Of a stretch of DNA of 55,579 nucleotides, positions 1 through 6,939 are shown piece by piece. The DNA lies in the IMG/VR virus record IMGVR_UViG_3300043256_000267, positions 1 through 55,579 of that record; one strand, 5' to 3'. The position numbers and the translations under genes are program-made. The notes beneath the pieces were generated by a model. That model did no database searches, was not told the origin of the DNA, and saw only the letters and a program-made list of their open reading frames with translations. Origin of the DNA: a virus. The stretch's first letter is position 1. Every line of letters begins with the position of its first letter.

Positions 1-23
1 CGTCTTATCGTAAACGGTCCCAT
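1..23 (-). CDS. 5' end of the post-capsid hypothetical gene (partial, cut by window edge)
   Basis: Reading leftward from the ATG at 23, the seven complete codons and the start of an eighth (MGPFTIR, then R) are identical to the start of the complete gene at 54509-54898. It is therefore the same gene seen through the contig overlap, not a second gene. Confidence 0.85.
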
Positions 24-49
24 CCCGCAGTTCTCCAATCCCTCCAAAT

Positions 50-88
50 GGTGGGCCGGGCCGCTTACAAGGCTGCACCCAGCCCACC
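50..88. other. Intergenic inverted repeat downstream of the HNH gene
   Basis: GGTGGGC (50-56) pairs with GCCCACC (82-88) around a 25-base, GC-rich interior. The same hairpin is at 54925-54963. It lies between the HNH stop and the next leftward gene and has no U-run, so it looks more like an attenuator or RNA-processing hairpin than a classic terminator. Confidence 0.45.
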
Positions 89-102
89 CGCGGGAGGAAC
101 CT

Positions 103-573
103 TCAATCAGTTTTCAAGTAGGGCGGTAAGTGAAGTTCGCCGTCCAAATCGCGCCTGGTCAAGTAACAGTGGCAATTTGCGCAAACCACGTCGCACTTCT
201 CTGCCTCTGCAAGCGCCCGAGAGAGACAACTACCTAACGCCATTACTGCTGCCTTCTTCTCTAGCGGATCGCGGTGGTGAAACTCCAAGCAGATTGGGTC
301 GTTCATACCACAATATTTGCAACCGTAATCCGCCTTGAGTTGCCATAGAACCCTTCGGTTCTCCACATACACAGCAGCGCGTTTAGTCCGGTTTACAGGG
401 AGCGCCGCGCGTTGCCGGTTGTCCTTTCTAACCCGTTCCCGTACATCAGAACGAGAGCGGTACTTCTTCATCTTGACGCGGACAGCATCCTTGTGCCGGT
501 AGTACCACTCCCTTGATTGTCGGCGGCGCGCTTCCTTGCGCTCCGCGTCAGTGCGATACTTCTTCAACCCCAT
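103..573 (-). CDS. HNH homing-type endonuclease, allele A
   Basis: This 156-residue basic protein has an HNH-type zinc site: CKYC, then LEFHHRDP (the HH catalytic core), then CANC near the C terminus. Free-standing phage HNH genes of this type are usually homing endonucleases that cut a cognate site and spread by repair. The start is the ATG at 573, with GGAGG six bases upstream; a longer reading from a TTG at 591 lacks a ribosome site. It sits directly after the capsid gene. The other end of the window carries a different allele (54978-55385) sharing the C-terminal half but with an unrelated-looking N-terminal region, where target recognition is often placed. Confidence 0.85.
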   Translation of the reverse strand: MGLKKYRTDAERKEARRRQSREWYYRHKDAVRVKMKKYRSRSDVRERVRKDNRQRAALPVNRTKRAAVYVENRRVLWQLKADYGCKYCGMNDPICLEFHHRDPLEKKAAVMALGSCLSRALAEAEKCDVVCANCHCYLTRRDLDGELHLPPYLKTD

Positions 574-613
574 CCTCACCCTCCCGTACAATTCCAGGGT
601 TAGTTAAGCCGCT

Positions 614-2152
614 TTACGTTCCATCAAATCCCGCAATTTCCGCGATGTTGTGCAGAAGCAGGAAGTTTGGCGTTCGTGGCATCATCACGCTCTTGCGCTC
701 GGCCGGGGACTGGAGCAAGTTGCTGAATTTCCCACCGTGATCGTAGCGCGTAAAGATGCTATCAAACGCGCTGGACCCGCTAGACGCAAGGAACTGCATT
801 TCATCACCAATTCGCTGATCCGTTCTCGTACCCGGAATCGGAGGCGGAACAAACCGGTCAATATCAAACACGCCGGCCTGGAACCGCCCCTTCTCCATGT
901 ACGTGCTGGTATGAATGTCGATCTTCCGGCCACCATACCGGTAGTTGAACACGTCCCAACCAGCCTCAACCTCGACTGTACGTCCGTTCCGCTCGTACCG
1001 GAACCGACCCGGGTAAGTTCCCTTGTTGTCGGTAGGCCCTTCAGTACCGCCCTGAACGAGACTATCAATGTTGTCGATGAACCCAAGCAGCACGCCATTC
1101 GTCGTGACAGCCTTCGGCAGGTCACTATCGCGGAAGCTCTCTTTGAAGTAACCAACGTTCCGATTCAAGAGGCTCTCCGTGAGCGGGGCCGCCGACAAGT
1201 CACGCTTGATCGACTTGTACTCGCTGTGGTTGTTGACGTTTATACCGAAGAACGTCGTAATGTCCGTCCCATCGGCCACCCACGCGGCCATCGTACCGGG
1301 CGTAAACCCAACGCTGTCCTTGAGCACAATGATGTCGAGATCGCCACCCGCACCAGCATACGTGATCCCACCACCAAGTACAGTTGTGGTCTGCAACTCG
1401 CCGCCGTCAATTCGTCGCAGCCTGACCACCTGCGCCTCGTAGTCTACGTTGTCCACGTACACGAGGAAGTTGGCATTGCGCTTCACGGTCCCGGCTGCGT
1501 TGAACAGGTCAACCAACTGGCCCTTCTCCAGCCGGTGAATCCGACCAGTCGCCAGGGACGAACTCGCACCGGAAATATCAACGTTGATCGCGCCGGTATC
1601 CGCAGACACATCCGTTACAGTAGCGCTCGTATTCCCAATCGCAACCAGCGCTACAGTCGACGGCGCAGTCGAATAGAACGTACCAAGCTCTTGCTGCAAC
1701 GCGAGCTTGGCTAGCCCTCGCACGTAGAACGGCATAACAGCGCCAATACTGGAGTTTAGCCGATCGGTTTGGAGAATGTCGCGCGGCACGAATAGGTTCA
1801 GCTTGTGCTTTACCAGTTGTACCTCAGACGTGAGAAACGTCGGCGCACTTACCTCATCGAAACCCGGCCAGGTTTCTGGCGTTCCAAACGCAGAAAAACT
1901 CCACGTCGAGTCATTGACCATGTCGCTGCCCAGCGGAGACCCAAAACTTCCACCGCCGGCCAAACCCAGACCCCAAACCTTTTTCACTTTGTAGTCGCGC
2001 CCAATTCCCTCGTTGCGCACGACATGCGTCCACGTGCGCCGTGCCATCGCGTACACCGGGTCCTTGATTACTCCTCTTTCATAGATTTGCGGCAAAAGCT
2101 CCTCACGCAAGGTCTGCGACAAGGTGCTTTCCATAATCGTTGTGGTGGCCAT
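614..2152 (-). CDS. Major capsid protein (putative)
   Basis: This 512-residue protein shows no signal peptide and no long coiled coil, and is mixed beta-rich throughout. Identification is by synteny: it directly follows an acidic scaffold-like protein, which follows portal and terminase, the standard order of podovirus head genes. Its size fits an HK97-fold capsid protein with an inserted domain (roughly residues 160-310 are rich in short beta-like and Gly/Asp segments). The ATG at 2152 has AGGAG very close upstream. A strong promoter inside the scaffold gene (2566-2594) would raise its expression. The last ~40 bases differ silently from the second copy at 55419-55579. A minor possibility is another abundant head protein. 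Confidence 0.75.
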   Translation of the reverse strand: MATTTIMESTLSQTLREELLPQIYERGVIKDPVYAMARRTWTHVVRNEGIGRDYKVKKVWGLGLAGGGSFGSPLGSDMVNDSTWSFSAFGTPETWPGFDEVSAPTFLTSEVQLVKHKLNLFVPRDILQTDRLNSSIGAVMPFYVRGLAKLALQQELGTFYSTAPSTVALVAIGNTSATVTDVSADTGAINVDISGASSSLATGRIHRLEKGQLVDLFNAAGTVKRNANFLVYVDNVDYEAQVVRLRRIDGGELQTTTVLGGGITYAGAGGDLDIIVLKDSVGFTPGTMAAWVADGTDITTFFGINVNNHSEYKSIKRDLSAAPLTESLLNRNVGYFKESFRDSDLPKAVTTNGVLLGFIDNIDSLVQGGTEGPTDNKGTYPGRFRYERNGRTVEVEAGWDVFNYRYGGRKIDIHTSTYMEKGRFQAGVFDIDRFVPPPIPGTRTDQRIGDEMQFLASSGSSAFDSIFTRYDHGGKFSNLLQSPAERKSVMMPRTPNFLLLHNIAEIAGFDGT

Positions 2153-2214
2153 TCTCCTACTCGACCGCAGCTAGCCTGCGAGTCATGGTTCAAACTGTCT
2201 TGTTTCCGTCCAGG

Positions 2215-3150
2215 CTACGCGCCTGGCGTGCTACTCTGTTCCCGCTCCATCAGCGCTTGGTTGTAGCGCATCTTCTCAAGTAGATACTCGTCTTGTTCGT
2301 GCTCAGGCGCAAACCCGGGTACCCGTTCCGGCGCCTTCAACTCGCGGTTCATTTGATGGTCCGTTTGCGATCCCGGTCCCATTCCCGGCCGCGCGGGGCG
2401 CTCAAAAAACGGTGCCAGCCTTGCCTTCTCCGCAGCCACCGCTTGCTTAGCCGCTTGACCCCAGTTGTAGTCAAACCGGTCACCGCGCTCGTCCACAAAC
2501 CGTTGCAGCCGATCCCGAATGATCGACTTCACCGAATCCTGCGCCTTTGGACTCGCCTGCTTCATATTATAGGACAATTCGTCGTCCGAGTCAAGCGCCT
2601 GCCCGATAGCTTGCTCAACCATGTGGCTATGAACAGCCCCGATCGCCTTTTGAGACCCCACATCCAATCGCGCGTACCCTATCGGTTCATCGTCATCAGC
2701 GCGTGCGCCCCGCTTAGGAGACGTAGACGGCTCGTCAAGGTCCACATCGCCGTCATCATCGTCGGTATCTTTCAACTCAGATTCGATTGCAGCGATAAGC
2801 GTATCCAGCTCTCCCGCCGGCAAGTTCTTCACCTGCTCAAACAACACCGACGCATCCACGGTATCTGGAGCCGGTGCCGCGACCGAACGCTCTGGTGGGC
2901 CATTGGTGGGGACCGGTTGCCCGCGATCTTGATCGTCCTGACCTGCCGGCTTGGTCTGCGTGCCGGGTGCAGTCTTGTCAGGCGGCGCAACGGTCCCCGC
3001 GGGAATGTCCACGTCAGCCGCGCGGCCAGTGTTACGCTGAACCGGCGCCGGCGTCAGGTCTGGCGCGCTGCCCTGCGGCTGCGCTGCGGTTTGCGCGTCT
3101 GCGTTCCCCGCGTCGGCTGTTTGCGTTTGTGTGTTGACTTCGGTCGGCAT
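2215..3150 (-). CDS. Capsid scaffold-like protein
   Basis: This 311-residue, highly acidic protein is low in complexity. The N-terminal 100 residues are Pro/Ala/Gln/Thr-rich, an Asp-rich patch lies near residues 128-140 (DDDDGDVDLDE), and the C-terminal third is charged and helical. This composition, and its place between portal/Band-7 and capsid genes, is typical of phage scaffolding proteins, which fill the procapsid and leave before packaging. Its disordered part includes the peptide QPVPTNGPP, encoded by one copy of the 20-bp dispersed repeat. It also contains, inside its coding sequence, a strong leftward promoter aimed at the capsid gene. Confidence 0.65.
   Translation of the reverse strand: MPTEVNTQTQTADAGNADAQTAAQPQGSAPDLTPAPVQRNTGRAADVDIPAGTVAPPDKTAPGTQTKPAGQDDQDRGQPVPTNGPPERSVAAPAPDTVDASVLFEQVKNLPAGELDTLIAAIESELKDTDDDDGDVDLDEPSTSPKRGARADDDEPIGYARLDVGSQKAIGAVHSHMVEQAIGQALDSDDELSYNMKQASPKAQDSVKSIIRDRLQRFVDERGDRFDYNWGQAAKQAVAAEKARLAPFFERPARPGMGPGSQTDHQMNRELKAPERVPGFAPEHEQDEYLLEKMRYNQALMEREQSSTPGA
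2566..2594 (-). promoter_or_regulatory. Internal sigma-70 promoter ahead of the capsid gene
   Basis: On the minus strand this reads TTGACT, a 17-base spacer, then TATAAT, a perfect -10 box. It lies within the scaffold coding sequence and faces the capsid gene. The stretch encodes ordinary residues, so both signals share the same bases. Confidence 0.7.
2900..2919 (+). repeat. 20-bp dispersed repeat, copy 1
   Basis: Exact CCATTGGTGGGGACCGGTTG, inside the scaffold gene; read leftward it encodes QPVPTNG in a disordered linker. Confidence 0.95.
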
Positions 3151-3153
3151 CTG

Positions 3154-3846
3154 CTAATTCCCTCCCTCAATTTTGATCTTTTCCACATTCACAATCGGCT
3201 GGACATTCTGTGACAGCGCAAGAAGCGCTGTGTCCACCGGCACACCCAACTCGCTTGCGGCGAATTTTGCCGCGCTAACTATGCCTGCACATGACGCCTT
3301 CATGGCACATGACATTCGGCTATGCGGGTCCTCGTGTTCAATCCTTTGAAACCTCGCGCAGCGAATGCTCACGCCGCACCCTTCCAAGTCATCCACTACT
3401 GTGTTGCGCAGCTCCTCTTCCATAGTTTGACTTTGTTCAGCGATGGTCTGGAATTCGTTGTCGGATAGTATCCGCCGCACACATGCTTCTACAACTGCTG
3501 CCACATGGACAGCGGGGTCCTCGGATGACGCAAGAAATGTTCCCAAGTCCGCAATATCGTAGATGACAATGGCATCTGCGCTTAACGCTACACCGTCCCA
3601 CGTCAGTCCAGTAACTCGCTCAGTCGATACGACATTCCTGAGTGCATGTTCCTTAACAATCGTTTGGCAAGATGTACAAATTCTCCACCCGATTCCTAAC
3701 CCTGGTCCGGGCTGTCCGAATGTGTACCTGACGGCGACTTCCCCTGGTCTTACGACGGCCCACTTCAACGGGAACAGCCAAACCACTGGGGTGACCAGCG
3801 CGTTCATTACCAATTCTAGACATCGCGCAAGGAACTCAAGCATCAA
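3154..3846 (-). CDS. SPFH/Band-7 (stomatin-like) membrane protein
   Basis: This 230-residue protein has an N-terminal hydrophobic segment (about residues 4-26), then VRPGEVAVRYTFG, the typical opening of the SPFH/Band-7 domain. The domain continues to about residue 170, including a strand-rich VALSADAIVIYDI block and a helical ILSDNEFQTI block. Such proteins (stomatin, prohibitin, HflK/C families) assemble into membrane rings or scaffolds and often control proteases. Its ATG overlaps the portal stop (ATGA), so it is translated with the portal in the head operon. The role is inferred only: possibly membrane protection, inhibition of the host HflKC-FtsH complex, or superinfection exclusion. Family assignment is fairly secure; virion association is unknown. 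Confidence 0.75.
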   Translation of the reverse strand: MMLEFLARCLELVMNALVTPVVWLFPLKWAVVRPGEVAVRYTFGQPGPGLGIGWRICTSCQTIVKEHALRNVVSTERVTGLTWDGVALSADAIVIYDIADLGTFLASSEDPAVHVAAVVEACVRRILSDNEFQTIAEQSQTMEEELRNTVVDDLEGCGVSIRCARFQRIEHEDPHSRMSCAMKASCAGIVSAAKFAASELGVPVDTALLALSQNVQPIVNVEKIKIEGGN

Positions 3847-6017
3847 ACGAAGCCCCCTACTGGAACTTGCACGCCACCTGGCGGCTGGGCCGGAGGTGCC
3901 ACAGCGCTGGCGGCAAGCGATTGGCCCTGTCGCTGTTGCTCAGCCGCAAGCCGCTGCTCGATTTCCGGTAACGCTTCCGTGGCCGCGTCTTCTGGTAGCG
4001 GCAACCCGGCGGGGTACACTCCAGTCATCCGTTCAAGAGCCTCTTTCCACAGTACAAATTCCTGCTGCACCTCTTCGGATGCCAGGCCAAACTCGATCTT
4101 GGACATGAACCGCTTCAACGCGCGCAGGTGCATTTTCGGGTCCTGCACGTGCTCGTCAAACTCAACCGGTCCAGGTTCCTTACCATCATTGAACAGCAAG
4201 ATGATCTGCCAAATGGCCTTGCGCCAAGTTTCGTATAGGTCTTTTGGCCCGCCTGGTACGTCTAGGTTTTCCTCAAACACCGCGAGCCAGTAGTTGATGT
4301 AGGACTCTTCCGGTGTCGCGCCAAGCAAGCCCGCTGCGTGGTGCTCAGCCAGTTCGCGCTTGCGAACGTCGGGATCGGCGGGTACGCGGTCCTTTACATC
4401 TACCTTGACTTCCCACGGCTGCGGTATCGGATTCTGCGCCAGTTCGAGCGATCCGGTTTCCGGGTTGAACACGACACCGGCCAGGTTCTCGTCAATAGTC
4501 GCTAGCTTGATCGTTTCGCCGCCTTGCAAGTTTTCACGTGCCGCCTGTAGTATGCGGGAGTAAATTGCGGCCATGCTGTCCGCCAAGTTTGCAGACGGCA
4601 GTCCCAGTCCAATGTTCCCCGTGTTAAACAGGAACCCGTGACCCGCAGCTCCGATGTCCCGCCCCGCCGCTTGACCGTCATAGAATGGCCCCTGCCCCGC
4701 CAGGCTGTCGGATATGTCCTTCAAGAACACACCAAAGTTGACAGGCAGTAGCCCAATGTTCTTCGGCGCGAGGTTGACTGGCTGTGCATTGGCCGCCAGC
4801 GGATCAATTGTGTACTTGTCCATGCGCGGACGCGGGCCGGGCTGGTTGTGCTTTTTCACGTCGATGTTCATGCCGCTACTAACGTATGTAGTACCAAACA
4901 TGTCCATTTCGCGAATGTTACGAGCTACCGACGCAATGACCTTCTCGAATTGGTCGTTGGCTGGAATGAGCGGCGCCACAAATCCACGCGAGAAGGCCGC
5001 TCCAGTATCCGTGTACCGTATCGCCTGCAACGGGCACACGATCCTGCGGCCGACTGACTCGTAGTCGTCCTGGTAGATGATCTTGCGACCAATCTTCAAG
5101 ATGTACCTCGCGGTGTACATCGCGTCGTCCATGTACGGATAGATTTCCTCCATCGGCACGTAGTAGCGGCCTGCCACGTCAATGTCGCGATGCTCATCAG
5201 CCTTGCCGCTACCCAGTGGCACTCCCACGTATGCGCGCCCACCACCGATCCTCGGATCGGCCGGCGTCAGTACGTTGCCGTCTTGCAAGTACCGGCCATA
5301 CGCACCGCTCGTTGTCTCGGTAAGCAGCGAGTGTCCCGGTGGCTGATTTCCCCACCCAACACGCATCCCCAGCAAGTCGGACTCGACATCGTACAACGTG
5401 TCCAAGTTGATGTCCCACCGGGTTTGCACGTAGTTGCGTACCCACTCGTAGGGCATCCACCGCTTCCGCGCGATACCCTGTATGGACTCACAACCCTCCG
5501 CAAACGCCGGTAGAAACCGAAGTTGCCTCGGCGGCACAACCTCAATGTGATCGGGGTGCATCGGGTCCGGCATTTCGTGGTGCGCAACGCCGACGATTCC
5601 ATACTTCACGAACGGCACTATGATCGCTGTCTTGAGCCGATCGAGGTTGAGCCCGGCTACGCGCGCGTTTAGAACCGCGTTTGCGATTGCGGCGTTACGC
5701 ATATCACCAAGCGATTCGCCGCGCCGTCCTACCTTCGGCGATATGTCCGCGCGCAGCCACCGCCCCACTTCCACGAGGTAGCGGCGCACAATGTCTTCGT
5801 AGCGAAAAAGCACGTCCCCGCGCAAGTGCTCAAAGCCAATTGCCACACGGCCAGAACTCCGGTCAAGCGTCGTAAATTTCCTCGCGCCTCTAAGGTAGCC
5901 ATCGAGGATTCGCCAACCACCCAGATTGAGCCCCATTTCAGATTCGGCCGCGGTCAACTCCATGTCCAGGGATTCGGCCAGATGATCTTCGTCTTCGGGT
6001 AAATGGTACCTAGACAT
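3843..6017 (-). CDS. Portal protein (podovirus-type, putative)
   Basis: This 724-residue protein sits just after terminase, with one small gene and an HNH gene between. The size matches podovirus portals (about 550-750 residues), which form the dodecameric ring for DNA passage and head-tail joining. It has a mixed alpha/beta body and a C-terminal Gln/Pro/Ala-rich tail (from about residue 690: QQRQGQSLAASAV) that would be flexible. Three bases separate it from the gene before it, and it overlaps the next gene by four. Identification rests on position, length and overall composition rather than a diagnostic motif. Confidence 0.75.
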   Translation of the reverse strand: MSRYHLPEDEDHLAESLDMELTAAESEMGLNLGGWRILDGYLRGARKFTTLDRSSGRVAIGFEHLRGDVLFRYEDIVRRYLVEVGRWLRADISPKVGRRGESLGDMRNAAIANAVLNARVAGLNLDRLKTAIIVPFVKYGIVGVAHHEMPDPMHPDHIEVVPPRQLRFLPAFAEGCESIQGIARKRWMPYEWVRNYVQTRWDINLDTLYDVESDLLGMRVGWGNQPPGHSLLTETTSGAYGRYLQDGNVLTPADPRIGGGRAYVGVPLGSGKADEHRDIDVAGRYYVPMEEIYPYMDDAMYTARYILKIGRKIIYQDDYESVGRRIVCPLQAIRYTDTGAAFSRGFVAPLIPANDQFEKVIASVARNIREMDMFGTTYVSSGMNIDVKKHNQPGPRPRMDKYTIDPLAANAQPVNLAPKNIGLLPVNFGVFLKDISDSLAGQGPFYDGQAAGRDIGAAGHGFLFNTGNIGLGLPSANLADSMAAIYSRILQAARENLQGGETIKLATIDENLAGVVFNPETGSLELAQNPIPQPWEVKVDVKDRVPADPDVRKRELAEHHAAGLLGATPEESYINYWLAVFEENLDVPGGPKDLYETWRKAIWQIILLFNDGKEPGPVEFDEHVQDPKMHLRALKRFMSKIEFGLASEEVQQEFVLWKEALERMTGVYPAGLPLPEDAATEALPEIEQRLAAEQQRQGQSLAASAVAPPAQPPGGVQVPVGGFV

Positions 6018-6019
6018 AG

Positions 6020-6382
6020 CTACAGATTCTCGTAAGTAGACTCGCCGGGCTCAGTCCAAGCTGTATTCGGCGGCTCTTCCGACGCACGCAACTCCCGCTG
6101 CCGCGCATACGTACCGAATGCCTGAGCCAGATCGGCGTTACCCATTTGAACGAGCAGAAGCTCCTGCATCCGATCGACGATAGGTAGCCAGTCCTGCACG
6201 GCGCTGCCAGCGTGAGGTGGGCCATTGGTGGGGACCGGTTGATTCTTATGCGCTTGCAACTCAGCCACCTCGCGGCGAAGCAATGCAACGTCTTCGCGCA
6301 AGAATGAGATGAACTGCGTCAACCGGTTCACCGCCGAATCCACGTGCTTCTTGTCGTCCCGCTTGCGATTCCAAAATGCCAT
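6020..6382 (-). CDS. Small coiled-coil structural protein, unknown function
   Basis: This 120-residue protein begins MAFWNRKRDDKKHVD and has a probable coiled coil at about residues 15-46 (LREDVALLRREVAELQAHK). The QPVPTNGPP linker after it is encoded by the 20-bp repeat, and the C-terminal half is amphipathic. The ATG at 6382 follows a strong GGGGAGGA ribosome site. It lies immediately before the portal gene and is probably co-translated with it. No family was recognised; a head-assembly or packaging accessory is plausible from position only. Confidence 0.6.
   Translation of the reverse strand: MAFWNRKRDDKKHVDSAVNRLTQFISFLREDVALLRREVAELQAHKNQPVPTNGPPHAGSAVQDWLPIVDRMQELLLVQMGNADLAQAFGTYARQRELRASEEPPNTAWTEPGESTYENL
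6222..6241 (+). repeat. 20-bp dispersed repeat, copy 2
   Basis: Exact 20/20 copy. As in copy 1, the leftward gene reads it as QPVPTNG between a coiled coil and the C-terminal part. Confidence 0.95.
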
Positions 6383-6428
6383 GTTGGTCCTCCCCCCGCG
6401 CTGAGGCGGGTAATTTGGTTCCCGCTTG

Positions 6429-6457
6429 ATTATAGGCCGTCGCCGCCGATAAGTCCA
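6429..6457 (-). promoter_or_regulatory. Leftward sigma-70 promoter before the portal module
   Basis: Minus strand: TGGACT, 17 bases, TATAAT. The plus-strand string ATTATAGGCCG is shared with the promoters at 21296 and 44824. The -10 box overlaps the HNH stop codon at 6430. Confidence 0.6.
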
Positions 6458-6939
6458 CCCTCTCGACGGTGTGTCTCATGCGGACACTCTCCCCACCAGG
6501 ATTTAGCGCAATTGCAATTCATACAGAGTACCTGGAATCGGTCCTTGGGGAATCCATTGTCCCGCAACCACCGGTAGAATGCTGGGCCAGATAAAAAACC
6601 GTGTTCCTTGCGCTGTTTGGCACCGTCGTTGTAGACGTGGTCTATAGTTAAGAACTCGAATTTATCTTCTCCGCAACACGCACACCGACCGCCGTAAGAT
6701 TCAATAGTACGCCTACGCAACAGGTTCCGTTGCTTTTTGGAGTTCCGCCTGTTCCGATCGAGGCATTCCTTTGTGTACTCACGCATGTACTCAGTGTGGC
6801 ACACAAGACATCGTCGCTGCCGGCGTTTCAGACTAGACAGCGAAGTATTCTCCACTGTCAACTCGACACCGCAGCATGCGCATGCCTTATTCGAGAGCCG
6901 TCTTAGCTTACGCCGATGTTCAAAGGTACCCAATGACAT
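6430..6939 (-). CDS. HNH endonuclease next to terminase
   Basis: This 169-residue basic protein carries several paired cysteines: ACACCG and CLVC near the N terminus, CACCG mid-protein, and CMNC near the C terminus, with a central LTIDHVYNDGAKQRK. The DH core, G-rich segment and C-terminal cysteine pair fit the HNH nuclease fold used by phage homing enzymes. The ATG at 6939 overlaps the terminase stop by 20 bases; a longer frame upstream would lie entirely inside terminase. It separates terminase from the portal module, a common homing site in phage genomes. Confidence 0.8.
   Translation of the reverse strand: MSLGTFEHRRKLRRLSNKACACCGVELTVENTSLSSLKRRQRRCLVCHTEYMREYTKECLDRNRRNSKKQRNLLRRRTIESYGGRCACCGEDKFEFLTIDHVYNDGAKQRKEHGFLSGPAFYRWLRDNGFPKDRFQVLCMNCNCAKSWWGECPHETHRREGGLIGGDGL

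Larger units (their letters stand above)
1..774. repeat. Left copy of the terminal overlap (allele A of the HNH locus)
   Basis: This segment matches 54876-55579 at both flanks: about 110 bases are near-identical at the left edge and about 120 bases at the right edge (3' part of the capsid gene). The middle differs because each copy carries a different HNH endonuclease gene, and this copy is 70 bases longer. The simplest reading is a circular or terminally redundant genome assembled past its own start from a mixed population. A true pair of diverged direct repeats is less likely but not excluded by sequence alone. Confidence 0.9.

Noticed and set aside
650-1714. 354-codon rightward ORF
   Set aside because: It lies wholly inside the capsid gene on the other strand, has no ribosome site and reads as Arg/Val-rich shadow sequence.
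2293-3213. 306-codon rightward ORF
   Set aside because: Antisense shadow of the scaffold gene, with repeated Arg/Leu/Cys typical of reverse reading of acidic, GC-rich genes.
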